Shown piece after piece: positions 25,592 to 33,483 of a stretch of DNA of 43,177 bases (its first letter is position 1; each line of letters starts with the position of its first letter). The notes beneath the pieces were generated by a model that did no database searches, was not told where the DNA came from, and worked only from the letters and a program-made list of their open reading frames with translations. A program made the translations under genes and the position numbers. The DNA is from CAZSNT01 sp964607765 (GTDB lineage Bacteria; Verrucomicrobiota; Lentisphaeria; Oligosphaerales; JABHEG01), in assembly GCA_964607765.1 (NCBI GenBank), contig CAZSNT010000083.1, forward strand, positions 1 to 43,177, given 5' to 3'.

Positions 25592-26632
25592 ATGGTGGAA
25601 CGCCGGAAGATCCGCTTCGGTTTGATCGGCTGCGGCCGGATTTCAGCCAACCACGTGCGTGCGTTCCAGGACCATGCAGGCGACTGCGAGTTGGCAGCCG
25701 TGTGCGACACGGTCCAGGAGCGCGCCGAGGCCACCGCACGCTCCTGTGGGGTCGAGCCCTACACCGACTGCGCGCGAATGCTCGAGCGCGATGACATCGA
25801 TGCAGTTTCGATCTGTACGCCGTCAGGTCTGCATCCCGCCCACGGTATCCTGGCAGCACGCGCCGGGAAGCACGTGGTGTCGGAGAAGCCCATGGCCATC
25901 TCCCTGGACAGCTGCGACGAGCTCATCCACGCCTGCGACCAGAACGGCGTGCGGCTGTTCGTGGTCAAGCAGAACCGGCTGAACACGACCATGCAGTTGC
26001 TCAAGCGGGCGGTGGACAAAGGCCGGTTCGGCCGGATTTACGGCGCTTACGTCAACGTGTTCTGGCAACGGCCGCAAGCCTACTATGACCTGGCCAAGTG
26101 GCGCGGCACGTGGGAGTTCGACGGCGGGGCATTCATGAACCAGGCCAGCCACTATGTCGACACGATCCACTGGCTCATCGGCGAGGTCGAAAGCGTGATG
26201 GCCGTCACCGGGACACTGGGCCGCAAGATCGAGGCCGAAGACAGCGGCTCCGCCGTGCTCAAGTTCAGGAACGGTGCCATCGGCGCCATCAACGTCTCCA
26301 TGCTCGTGTATCCGAAGAACATGGAAGGCTCGATCACGGTCATTGGCGAGAAGGGCACTGTGAAGCTCGGCGGCGTGGCAATCAACCGCTTCGAGAAGTG
26401 GGATTTCGCCGAATACGACGACGACGACAAGCTCGTGATGGAAGCGAACTACGAGCCGCCGAACGTGTACGGGTTTGGGCACACCGCCTACTACCGGAAC
26501 GTCCTGGATGTGCTGAAGGGCCGCTCCGAACCGGAAACAGACGGACGGTCCGGACGTAAGAGCCTCGAGCTCATCCTCGCAATCTACAAGTCCGCCCGGG
26601 AAGGGACACGCGTCGCGCTGCCCCTGGTCTGA
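25592..26632 (+). CDS. Gfo/Idh/MocA oxidoreductase, WbpB/WlbA-like sugar nucleotide 3-dehydrogenase
   Basis: A 346-residue NAD-dependent oxidoreductase. The Rossmann motif GLIGCGRIS lies at 10-18 and the EKP motif at 98-100 with catalytic Lys99. The stretch KWRGTWEFDGGAFMNQASHYVD is close to WlbA/WbpB, which oxidises C3 of UDP-N-acetylglucosaminuronic acid on the way to UDP-2,3-diacetamido uronic acids. The next gene is a WbpD-like acetyltransferase, which supports this. GGGAGGAG lies nine bases before the ATG at 25592; the upstream open frame to 25490 has no similarity. A dedicated WbpA dehydrogenase is not in the window. Confidence 0.85.
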   Translation: MVERRKIRFGLIGCGRISANHVRAFQDHAGDCELAAVCDTVQERAEATARSCGVEPYTDCARMLERDDIDAVSICTPSGLHPAHGILAARAGKHVVSEKPMAISLDSCDELIHACDQNGVRLFVVKQNRLNTTMQLLKRAVDKGRFGRIYGAYVNVFWQRPQAYYDLAKWRGTWEFDGGAFMNQASHYVDTIHWLIGEVESVMAVTGTLGRKIEAEDSGSAVLKFRNGAIGAINVSMLVYPKNMEGSITVIGEKGTVKLGGVAINRFEKWDFAEYDDDDKLVMEANYEPPNVYGFGHTAYYRNVLDVLKGRSEPETDGRSGRKSLELILAIYKSAREGTRVALPLV

Positions 26633-26635
26633 GCC

Positions 26636-26690
26636 CCTGAACACTGAACACTGAATCCTGCTGTCCAGCAGGAAACACTGAACACAGAAG
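26636..26690 (+). repeat. CTGAACACTGA-word repeat with palindromic core, copy 2
   Basis: Second copy of the 13.9-kb repeat. The 41-nt block 26645-26685 matches 13926-13966 except for the core centre, CCTGCTGTCCAGCAGG here (26657-26672), the exact reverse complement of the core in copy 1. It again lies between two same-strand genes, ending 12 nt before the next start codon. Confidence 0.85.
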
Positions 26691-26701
26691 TCACACACGA
26701 A

Positions 26702-27352
26702 ATGGCTGACAACTACTTTGTCCACGAATCGAGCTATGTCGACGAGGGTGCGGTGGTGGGCGAGGGAACGAAGGTCTGGCACTTCTCTCACGTCATGCCC
26801 GGCGCTCAGATCGGCGAACGCTGTATCCTGGGCCAGAACGTGAACATCGCCGGGGACGTGGTAATCGGCAACAACGTCAAAGTCCAGAACAACGTGTCCG
26901 TCTACGCCGGCGCAGTCATTGAGGACGACGTGTTCCTCGGCCCCAGCTGCGTGCTGACCAACGTCACCAACCCGCGTTCTCAGGTCAACCGACACGCCCT
27001 CTACGAGCAGACACTCATCCGCAAAGGCGCCACCATCGGCGCCAACGCAACGATCGTGTGCGGCATCACGGTCGGGCGCTACGCCTTCATTGCGGCCGGC
27101 GCCGTGGTCGCCACCGACGTGCGTGACTACGCGCTGATCATGGGAATACCGGGCAGGCAGGCAGGGTGGATCAGCCGACACGGCATCCGCCTCGGCGAGC
27201 CGGACGAAAGCGGCGTGATGACGTGCCCGGAGAGCGGCTTCCGTTACCGCGAGACCGAGCCGGGGCAACTGCGCTGCCTCGACCTCGATGAAGAGGCGCC
27301 GCTGCCCCGGGATCTCAGCGTGGGATCAAAATCCTACGACGAGTTCAAGTGA
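26702..27352 (+). CDS. Left-handed beta-helix acetyltransferase, WbpD/WlbB-like
   Basis: A 216-residue hexapeptide-repeat acyltransferase. It has KVWHFSHVMPGAQIG, NNVKVQNNVSVYAGA, the FLGPSCVLTNVTNPR segment, and the late coil TIGANATIVCGITVGRYAFIAAGAVV. The C-terminal part (IPGRQAGWISRHG) matches WbpD/WlbB, which N-acetylates the 3-amino group of UDP-2-acetamido-3-amino-uronic acid using acetyl-CoA. It forms a natural pair with the WbpB-like gene upstream; the 3-aminotransferase step could be done by the DegT enzyme at 32344. Convergent with the NeuB-like gene; no terminator is evident in the 57-nt gap. Confidence 0.9.
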   Translation: MADNYFVHESSYVDEGAVVGEGTKVWHFSHVMPGAQIGERCILGQNVNIAGDVVIGNNVKVQNNVSVYAGAVIEDDVFLGPSCVLTNVTNPRSQVNRHALYEQTLIRKGATIGANATIVCGITVGRYAFIAAGAVVATDVRDYALIMGIPGRQAGWISRHGIRLGEPDESGVMTCPESGFRYRETEPGQLRCLDLDEEAPLPRDLSVGSKSYDEFK

Positions 27353-27409
27353 GCACGCCGTCTTTCCCTGTCCAACTCACTCAGCCGTCAACAGCTGCAC
27401 CGATGCGTG

Positions 27410-28429
27410 TCAGTGGACACTGTCGCTGGTGAGTTGCTCATCGTACGCGATGTCCCGGGATGCAGCCTTCCCAACCACGAGATCGACAAGCTTGGGAGAC
27501 ATCCCGTCGCCGGGTCTCTTGAACGAGACGTCCTCTGCTGAGATCCGCTCGGCTTTCCCAATATCCCGGGCTGCAACAATGCTCCTCCTCATGTAGGACT
27601 TGTCGATATTCTCGCCGGGAGCGAGCTTCTTGATCTTCACACCGATGCTCTCGGCAATTGCCCGTGCGTTGCTGACCGCATCCCTCAGCGCCTCCGGCTC
27701 AAGGCAAATCTGCCAGTCTGCCCTCTTCTCATCACGTGAGACACACAAATGCTTGGTCACTACGCTTGCGCCAGCGGCAACGGCTGAAGCAGGCATCCAC
27801 ACGTGCGGCGTGTGATCGATGAAGCCGACAATGGTATTGAAACGCTCTTTCAGGGCCTGGAGATACCCGAGGCAGGTGTGTTCCGGATCCACGCCGTGTC
27901 TGCCGCTTCCCATGGGGTGCTGTCCGTGCAGGAGAATGTACTGATCGCTGCGTTCCTTCACTCTGTCAACGGCCCAGCAAATCTCGTCTTCCGTCGCCAA
28001 TGCGGTGCTGATAAAGAAAGGCCTGCCGCTGTTGGCAACACACTCCAACATCTGCGGATTGTCGATGTCCGAAGCATTGATATTGAACGCCGACACGCCT
28101 GCGTCCACCAGCGGCTCTACCAGGTTGTGGCTAAGGGAGGTGACGACAGGCTCCAGCCCCGCTTCCCGAACACATCCCACGAGTTCGCACATCCTCTCCA
28201 GTGGAAGCTGCAAGTTCCTCCAGACATCGTAACGTTCATGTGTGCTGACAATAAAGTCCGCGGCAACGGCGAACTGGAACTCCACAGCATCAGCACCGGC
28301 GACCTTCGCCGCATCCACTATTTCCCTGGCTCTATTCAGGTCACCGAGACTGACGTTGTTCTCCTCCACAACAAAGAACACTCCGTCACCTGGAACTTGT
28401 CTGCTGCCGATAGTGATCGTCTTGGTCAC
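27410..28429 (-). CDS. Divergent NeuB-family (N-acetylneuraminate synthase-like) protein
   Basis: A 339-residue TIM barrel plus C-terminal SAF domain (RRSIVAARDI...EDVSFKRPGDGMSP), the layout of sialic, legionaminic and pseudaminic acid synthases. Two metal-ligand histidines appear conserved (GFIDHT His206; KHL His227). However, aligned by eye to meningococcal NeuB, several substrate-site residues differ. The EIG-x-NH-x-G motif reads VEENNVSLG, the PEP lysine of V-K-x-Q is Glu50, and the K-I-G-S-G-E region reads NINASD. It may use a different sugar, or catalyse something else. The GTG start has GGAAG a few bases upstream. It pairs with the cytidylyltransferase gene upstream. Confidence 0.8.
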   Translation of the reverse strand: MTKTITIGSRQVPGDGVFFVVEENNVSLGDLNRAREIVDAAKVAGADAVEFQFAVAADFIVSTHERYDVWRNLQLPLERMCELVGCVREAGLEPVVTSLSHNLVEPLVDAGVSAFNINASDIDNPQMLECVANSGRPFFISTALATEDEICWAVDRVKERSDQYILLHGQHPMGSGRHGVDPEHTCLGYLQALKERFNTIVGFIDHTPHVWMPASAVAAGASVVTKHLCVSRDEKRADWQICLEPEALRDAVSNARAIAESIGVKIKKLAPGENIDKSYMRRSIVAARDIGKAERISAEDVSFKRPGDGMSPKLVDLVVGKAASRDIAYDEQLTSDSVH

Positions 28430-28496
28430 AAGTCTTCCATCCGTTGTTTGGCGAAAGCCGGCTGGCTGACTCCGTGGTGTGTGGGCCGAGGACAGC

Positions 28497-29348
28497 TCAG
28501 GGCACAGCGCCTCTGTCGCTCCCCGGCAGCGGCAAGTGTATGTGCGCGCGGGCCGCCGGGTCCCGGTTCACTGTATACTTGACACAGTCCGCCTTCCATT
28601 CGACATACTCTGCATACGTGATCGTCTTCTGCTCTGAGATCTTGACCGGATGCTCCGGGCTCATCCTGCATCGCCCCTCTGCCTCCGCAAGCGCGATGTA
28701 TTCGGTCAGAGGTCGATCGATTCCCAGCACGTCTATCAGAGCACTCACGTCCTCAAACTCCGGTGCCCGGTCCACGGAGAAGGTCACGAACGGCCTGTTC
28801 ATGTCCTGACTCGGTGTCAGGTAATTGCACGTGAAGTTCTCGGGATCGTTGATGTAGACGGTCAGGTACTGGCTCTCGTTCGGGTCCATCATCGCATGCA
28901 GCCTGGCAAGCGCCTCCACCTTGATGACGCCGCCCCCGCCCGCGCCGCGGGGCAGGAACTCCATGACACTGAAGTCCGCACCGGTGCGGCGATGACTGTC
29001 AATGACCTGGTCCAGAGTGAACGGATCCGTGAGTGGATTGTCTCCCAGTACCCGCACCAGGCTGTGTGCCTGCTCGAGTTCGGCAACGTCCAGCAAACGG
29101 TCAATGACGGAAAGTTCGCTGCCCGCATAGGCCTGAACGCCATGGTCCCTGGCGATGTCCAGCAAAACGGCGTCGTCAGGATGCCGCGAGGTGCAGACGT
29201 AGATCTGGTCGACCTGTTTCGAGAGCTTGGTCCGCTCGATCAGGTGCTCTATCATCATGCGGTCGCCAATCCGCTTGAGCACCTTGCGTCTCAGCCGTGT
29301 GGAATTGGTCCGGGCAATGATGCAGGCAATGACTTTCATCTCGCTCAT
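28497..29348 (-). CDS. SpsF-like cytidylyltransferase
   Basis: A 283-residue protein of the SpsF/CMP-sugar cytidylyltransferase family. The N-terminal nucleotide-binding segment reads IIARTNSTRLRRKVL (SpsF proteins usually have R-x-x-STRLPGKVL), followed by MIEHLIERTK and VRVLGDNPLTDP. It would activate an acidic sugar with CTP. Its direct neighbour is the NeuB-like gene, as in many nonulosonic acid loci. The ATG at 29348 has GGAGG six bases upstream and is preferred over the open frame to 29366. Confidence 0.8.
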   Translation of the reverse strand: MSEMKVIACIIARTNSTRLRRKVLKRIGDRMMIEHLIERTKLSKQVDQIYVCTSRHPDDAVLLDIARDHGVQAYAGSELSVIDRLLDVAELEQAHSLVRVLGDNPLTDPFTLDQVIDSHRRTGADFSVMEFLPRGAGGGGVIKVEALARLHAMMDPNESQYLTVYINDPENFTCNYLTPSQDMNRPFVTFSVDRAPEFEDVSALIDVLGIDRPLTEYIALAEAEGRCRMSPEHPVKISEQKTITYAEYVEWKADCVKYTVNRDPAARAHIHLPLPGSDRGAVP

Positions 29349-29369
29349 GCAGGTCCTCCGGGTCAATGC

Positions 29370-31016
29370 TCAGTCAGGCAGTTCAGCGACATTGATCGTC
29401 TCAGGCAGCCGCGCATACACGCGGACACCGCGCTCCGCCCACTCATCCGACACCAGTCGGAAATGCCGATTCTGCTCGTCGAACGTGGGGCAGGCCCGCA
29501 GAAATGCGGGGTCAACGACCAGCACGTCGACATGAAACTCCGTGGCCCGCCCCAGGAACACGTCGTAGGAATGCAGGTAGGCGCCCTGCATGTGCACGAA
29601 GTCACCCTGAGCCCAGTACGCGTACTGTGGGGAACAGGCCATCACGACAGGCTGCCGCCCGTTGTGGTAGCCTGTGCCGCGCGACGGTGCGGACAGCCCG
29701 GGATGTGACACCACGTCAAGGGCCTCACGGTGTGCCAGAACCCAGCGGCCGACTTCGCGCGGGTGCCGACGACGCCTGCTGTGGGAATCCCGGATCTTGC
29801 TCGTGCCTTTCCAAAGGCAGGTGCCCAGCAAAATGGCCACGACGACGCGTGTCAGCCCGGTGACCAGCCTCGGCCTCTTCGTGAAAAGGGCAGCGGGCTG
29901 CTGCAGAACCCACCTCCCGCCCAGCACAGTCCAGCCCAACAGGAACGGCATGGTCGGCGCCGTGTACCGTTTGGTCACGGCGCCCCGAGAGAAAAACACC
30001 AGCAAATTGAACACGATGACGCCCGCACAGAGAGTGTCCGCCCAGCACCAGGCGTGCGCTCGGCGCCCGCGCACTTTGATGACCAGCCCCACAGCTGCCA
30101 GCCAGACGTAAAGCGGGAAGAAGCCTGTGACCGCTTGACCTACGTTGCGGACAAACGTGACAACGTCCTCCGGATCCTCGACCGGCAAGTCTGTCACGCC
30201 GGCGGGGATCCCGTGGAGAGTCGCCGGTGCAGGCGCATGCCCCAACCGGGCGAGCACTTTCTGCGCGGAGTATATCTGACGCGAGTCGAGGCAGGGGTAT
30301 CCGGTCACCCGCCACTGGTAGAGCAGCCACGGACTGACCGCAGCCAGGCAGACACCCGCAATCAACAGGCAGGCCGCCGCACGCGTCCCGAGTTCCCGGA
30401 GACGACGGTCGTCCGAGCCCTGCCCCCGACCACTGAGCAGCACGGCCGCAAGCGCGACGGGGACGAACAGAAACCCTTCGCCACGGGACAGGCAGACGCC
30501 TGCCAGCCCCAGCCCTGCGACAAGCGCGTGGCGCCGGAGTCCGTGCTCACGGAAAGCCGCCAGCTGGCACGCTGTCAGCAGCAGGAAGAACGCTTTGGCA
30601 CTCTCCAGAGAACCGGCGGTTGCATACCGCAGGAAACGCGGGTTCACCACGTACAGGAAGCACGCCCACGCCGCCAGCTCCGCCCCCACGCTCCGACGCA
30701 ATAGCGCCCGCAGCGGCCACAGCGCGGCCACGAAGAACAGAGATGACACCGCCTTGAGCGCTGCAAAGGGCGCAATGCCGACCGTCGCCAGAAGCCCTGC
30801 ACAGCAGGGGACGAGCGGGGGCACAAGATGGTAGAAAGCCCGCGAGAAATTGCCTGCGGCGAACTCGCGGGCGAGCGGCGCGTAGTACCTGGCCACATCG
30901 CTCCCGGGCCGGGCCAGAAACACACATGCCAGCAGAGAATAGACCACGGCCACGACGGCCGCCGCACCGAACGGAGTCGGCAGAAACGCCTTGCGCCGCG
31001 GAGCAAGCTCGCTCAT
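29370..31016 (-). CDS. Polytopic membrane glycosyltransferase (GT-C/PMT-like)
   Basis: A 548-residue inner-membrane protein with about 9-11 hydrophobic segments in the first 420 residues and a soluble C-terminal domain. An acidic site (ARPGSDVARYY) follows the first helix, as in GT-C enzymes of the PMT/ArnT type, which take polyprenyl-phosphate sugars. Other marks are YVVNPRFLRYATAGSLESAKAFF and LSRGEGF, common in this group. The ATG at 31016 overlaps the stop of the DUF354 gene (ATGA). It probably adds a sugar on the periplasmic side. Confidence 0.75.
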   Translation of the reverse strand: MSELAPRRKAFLPTPFGAAAVVAVVYSLLACVFLARPGSDVARYYAPLAREFAAGNFSRAFYHLVPPLVPCCAGLLATVGIAPFAALKAVSSLFFVAALWPLRALLRRSVGAELAAWACFLYVVNPRFLRYATAGSLESAKAFFLLLTACQLAAFREHGLRRHALVAGLGLAGVCLSRGEGFLFVPVALAAVLLSGRGQGSDDRRLRELGTRAAACLLIAGVCLAAVSPWLLYQWRVTGYPCLDSRQIYSAQKVLARLGHAPAPATLHGIPAGVTDLPVEDPEDVVTFVRNVGQAVTGFFPLYVWLAAVGLVIKVRGRRAHAWCWADTLCAGVIVFNLLVFFSRGAVTKRYTAPTMPFLLGWTVLGGRWVLQQPAALFTKRPRLVTGLTRVVVAILLGTCLWKGTSKIRDSHSRRRRHPREVGRWVLAHREALDVVSHPGLSAPSRGTGYHNGRQPVVMACSPQYAYWAQGDFVHMQGAYLHSYDVFLGRATEFHVDVLVVDPAFLRACPTFDEQNRHFRLVSDEWAERGVRVYARLPETINVAELPD

Positions 31017-32047
31017 CCCCGCGACTCCGCGCCCAGACAGTACTCGAGCATCCAATCGGTCACATCCACCTTGTCCCGCAGGAGCAGATCCCGACGTTCC
31101 CCGAATGTCACACGGTTTGCGACACCCGCACCAGCCAGTTCCTCGGCTTTTGCCAGAGCAGCGGCCTCGTCAGGGATGTGGAACACAAGCCCCGCGCGGG
31201 CCTGTTCCTCGATGTAGCCCAGCCCCAACGTATTGACGTACAGCGCCGGCACGCCCAGCAGCGCCGCTTCGGAGGCCATGGTCGCGCCCTCGCCCACGTA
31301 CAGGGAGGCGTGGGCCAGGACCTGATGCATCTGCGCCGGATGCGTCGACAGACGGTGCTCGGCCAGGTCGTCAGGCAACGCGCCCTCCGCCGAGATCAGT
31401 GTGGTGCCGTGCGCGGAAAGAAGACGGATCAACTCCCGTTTTCCCTGCGCCGAGAAGCCGCGGTTCCCCACATCGTGCGTGGCATCCCAGGACACGAAAC
31501 GGACAACGAAGATCGGCCGGTCTGCCGGTATGCCGAGGTCCGCGAGAACCGCGCCGTCCGCCGCAAACCGACGCGGGTGAAGATAGGCCAGCTCGTGGTA
31601 GCCGCGATAGCGAACATGACGGGCCCCGAAATCGCGCCCGAAACACGTCGGCGTCAGCATGTGGTGGGCGAATGGCCGGTACAACGCGATCTGTTCCGAC
31701 GCGTGCTCCGTGTCGGTAAAAACCAGCGACTCGCAGCCGCGGATCAGACGCGACACGTGCGCCGCCCGGAATGAGCCGATACCCATGATGTAGCGTGGCC
31801 GGAAACGCCGGGCAACGCGCCACAGCCGCCAGTCGATCAGAGGCAACCGCACAGCCTTGCTCAACAGCGAACGGCCGTAGTCGCCCAATACCTCGTAGCC
31901 GAGATCGTAGTGGTCCAGAAGCGCGAACGCAACATCCTTGCGCGTGGCGGTGATGAGCACATCATGCCCGTGCTCGCGAGCCGCCAGCACAAAGTGCCGA
32001 AAGAAGTGCACATGGGCCGGATGGTTGACGTCGACAATGATTCGCAT
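31013..32047 (-). CDS. DUF354 family GT-B-like protein
   Basis: A 344-residue protein of the DUF354 family, which has a glycosyltransferase GT-B look. The N-terminus IIVDVNHPAHVHFFRH is typical, followed by KDVAFALLDHYDLGYEVLG. The C-terminal half has the VGEGATMASEAALLGVPALYVN motif, like the UDP-binding site of related epimerases/transferases. DUF354 members occur in polysaccharide loci of archaea and bacteria; their precise reaction is not settled. The ATG at 32047 is chosen over the open frame to 32125 because the family starts there. Confidence 0.8.
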   Translation of the reverse strand: MRIIVDVNHPAHVHFFRHFVLAAREHGHDVLITATRKDVAFALLDHYDLGYEVLGDYGRSLLSKAVRLPLIDWRLWRVARRFRPRYIMGIGSFRAAHVSRLIRGCESLVFTDTEHASEQIALYRPFAHHMLTPTCFGRDFGARHVRYRGYHELAYLHPRRFAADGAVLADLGIPADRPIFVVRFVSWDATHDVGNRGFSAQGKRELIRLLSAHGTTLISAEGALPDDLAEHRLSTHPAQMHQVLAHASLYVGEGATMASEAALLGVPALYVNTLGLGYIEEQARAGLVFHIPDEAAALAKAEELAGAGVANRVTFGERRDLLLRDKVDVTDWMLEYCLGAESRG

Positions 32048-32198
32048 GCTGATACCATGGAGGGACTGCTGCCCGCGATCGCGAAACCCCGGAATCGGAC
32101 AACAATCAGCTGCCGCCGAGCACACCGCGCTGCAAGCGGTCTACTGTAGCCGTCGTGCGCGCGTGCGCAAGCAGGGGACAAGCACAAGTCGCCCGGCC

Positions 32199-32226
32199 TT
32201 GATGCGTCGGCAGGACTGGATAAAGT
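32199..32226 (+). promoter_or_regulatory. Candidate promoter for aminotransferase gene
   Basis: TTGATG (32199-32204), 16-bp spacer and TAAAGT (32221-32226). The 296-bp divergent gap 32048-32343 is otherwise featureless to me apart from an A/C-rich leader (GAACACACACGAACC) ending at the ribosome binding site AAGGA. I see no clear promoter on the minus strand. Confidence 0.35.
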
Positions 32227-32343
32227 ACAACGAACCGGGGGCCAGCCCTTACGCAACGCGAACGTGGACACCGCAGCAGCGACACGGCCGCTGCCCAACG
32301 TCCGGAACAGCCTCGAACACACACGAACCTGCAAGGACAGTGC

Positions 32344-33450
32344 ATGGGGTACAGAATCCACCAGCTCGAACCCTTTGTCGGCCAGGAGGAGTTGGAGAAC
32401 CTCACCGAGGTCATCCGAACACGATGGCTGACCGAAGGCCCGTTCTCGCGTGAATTCCTCCAACAACTCCGTGACGTTACGGGAGCGCGGCACGCCATCC
32501 TGGCCAACAACGGCACACTGGCCCTGTATCTCGCGCTCAAAGCCCTTGGCATCGGCCCGGGCGATGATGTGGTCGTGCCCGATTTCACGTTCAACGCCTC
32601 GGCATCCAGCGTCGTCTTCGCCGGAGCCCGGCCTGTCTTTGCGGACATCGACCCGGAAACTTTGAATGTCGATCCCGACTCCCTTGAGCAGGCCATCACG
32701 CCGGCAACCAAAGCACTCATGCCCGTCCACGTCTACGGAACCGCAGCGGACATGGACCGGATCACGCAGCTCGCGGCAACACGCAACCTGAGTATCATCG
32801 AGGACGCCGCCCAGGGGTTCGGCGTGCACTGCAACGGCAAACACACCGGTACAATCGGGGACGTCGGCACCATCTCCTTCTTTGCCGACAAGACAATCAC
32901 CTGCGGCGAAGGAGCCGTGGTGATGACCAACCGAGACGACCTCCACGAACGGCTCTGCTTCCTGCGCAACCAGGGGCGGATCCAGAGCGGCTCTTTCGTG
33001 CATCCTGAACTCGGCATGAACTTCCGCATGACCGACTTGCAGTGCGCCGTAGGCGTTGCGCAGATCAAGAAGTTTCCGGCAGTTGAGCGGCTCAAACTCG
33101 CGCATTACCAACGTTATGCCGAACACCTCGGACCGATCGAGGAGGTCCGCCTCGTTCGGCCGCCGCCCTACAGCACTCACGTGCCGTTCCGCGCCGCCCT
33201 GCTCGCAGACAAAGCCGCAGATCTCATGGAACATCTCGAACAAAACGGCATACAGACGCGCGGCTTCTTCTTCCCTCTGCACCGACAGCCGTGCTTCCAC
33301 TATCTCGGGTACGCGAAGGAGGACTTCCCCGCGTCCAACGCGGCCTTCGAGCGCGGCGTTTGCCTTCCCGTTCACTGCGCGCTGAAGGAGGACGACGTGC
33401 GTTTCATCTGCGACTGCATCAAGGGCTTCTACGCGGAAGGCAGCATCTGA
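32344..33450 (+). CDS. DegT/DnrJ/EryC1 sugar aminotransferase
   Basis: A 368-residue PLP enzyme that aminates a keto-sugar nucleotide. PLP lysine is Lys183 in SFFADKTITCGEGAVV, with Asp154 in IIEDAAQ contacting the ring nitrogen. The K-T-I-T-x-GEG form resembles GDP-perosamine synthases more than the K-N-L form of other members. With gmd at 40865 it could make GDP-perosamine; with the WbpB/WbpD pair it could instead supply the WbpE step (3-amination). The sequence alone does not decide. AAGGA precedes the ATG. Confidence 0.88.
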   Translation: MGYRIHQLEPFVGQEELENLTEVIRTRWLTEGPFSREFLQQLRDVTGARHAILANNGTLALYLALKALGIGPGDDVVVPDFTFNASASSVVFAGARPVFADIDPETLNVDPDSLEQAITPATKALMPVHVYGTAADMDRITQLAATRNLSIIEDAAQGFGVHCNGKHTGTIGDVGTISFFADKTITCGEGAVVMTNRDDLHERLCFLRNQGRIQSGSFVHPELGMNFRMTDLQCAVGVAQIKKFPAVERLKLAHYQRYAEHLGPIEEVRLVRPPPYSTHVPFRAALLADKAADLMEHLEQNGIQTRGFFFPLHRQPCFHYLGYAKEDFPASNAAFERGVCLPVHCALKEDDVRFICDCIKGFYAEGSI

Positions 33451-33483
33451 CCGAGGTCGCGGCGTGACCCCGCTGCACACACG

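Noticed and set aside
25823..27268. 481-residue minus-strand ORF opposite the WbpB/WbpD genes
   Set aside because: It mirrors two recognised genes and shows no domain; high-GC shadow.
27353..27409. Bidirectional terminator between the WbpD-like and NeuB-like genes
   Set aside because: No hairpin of useful length was found in the 57-nt convergent gap.
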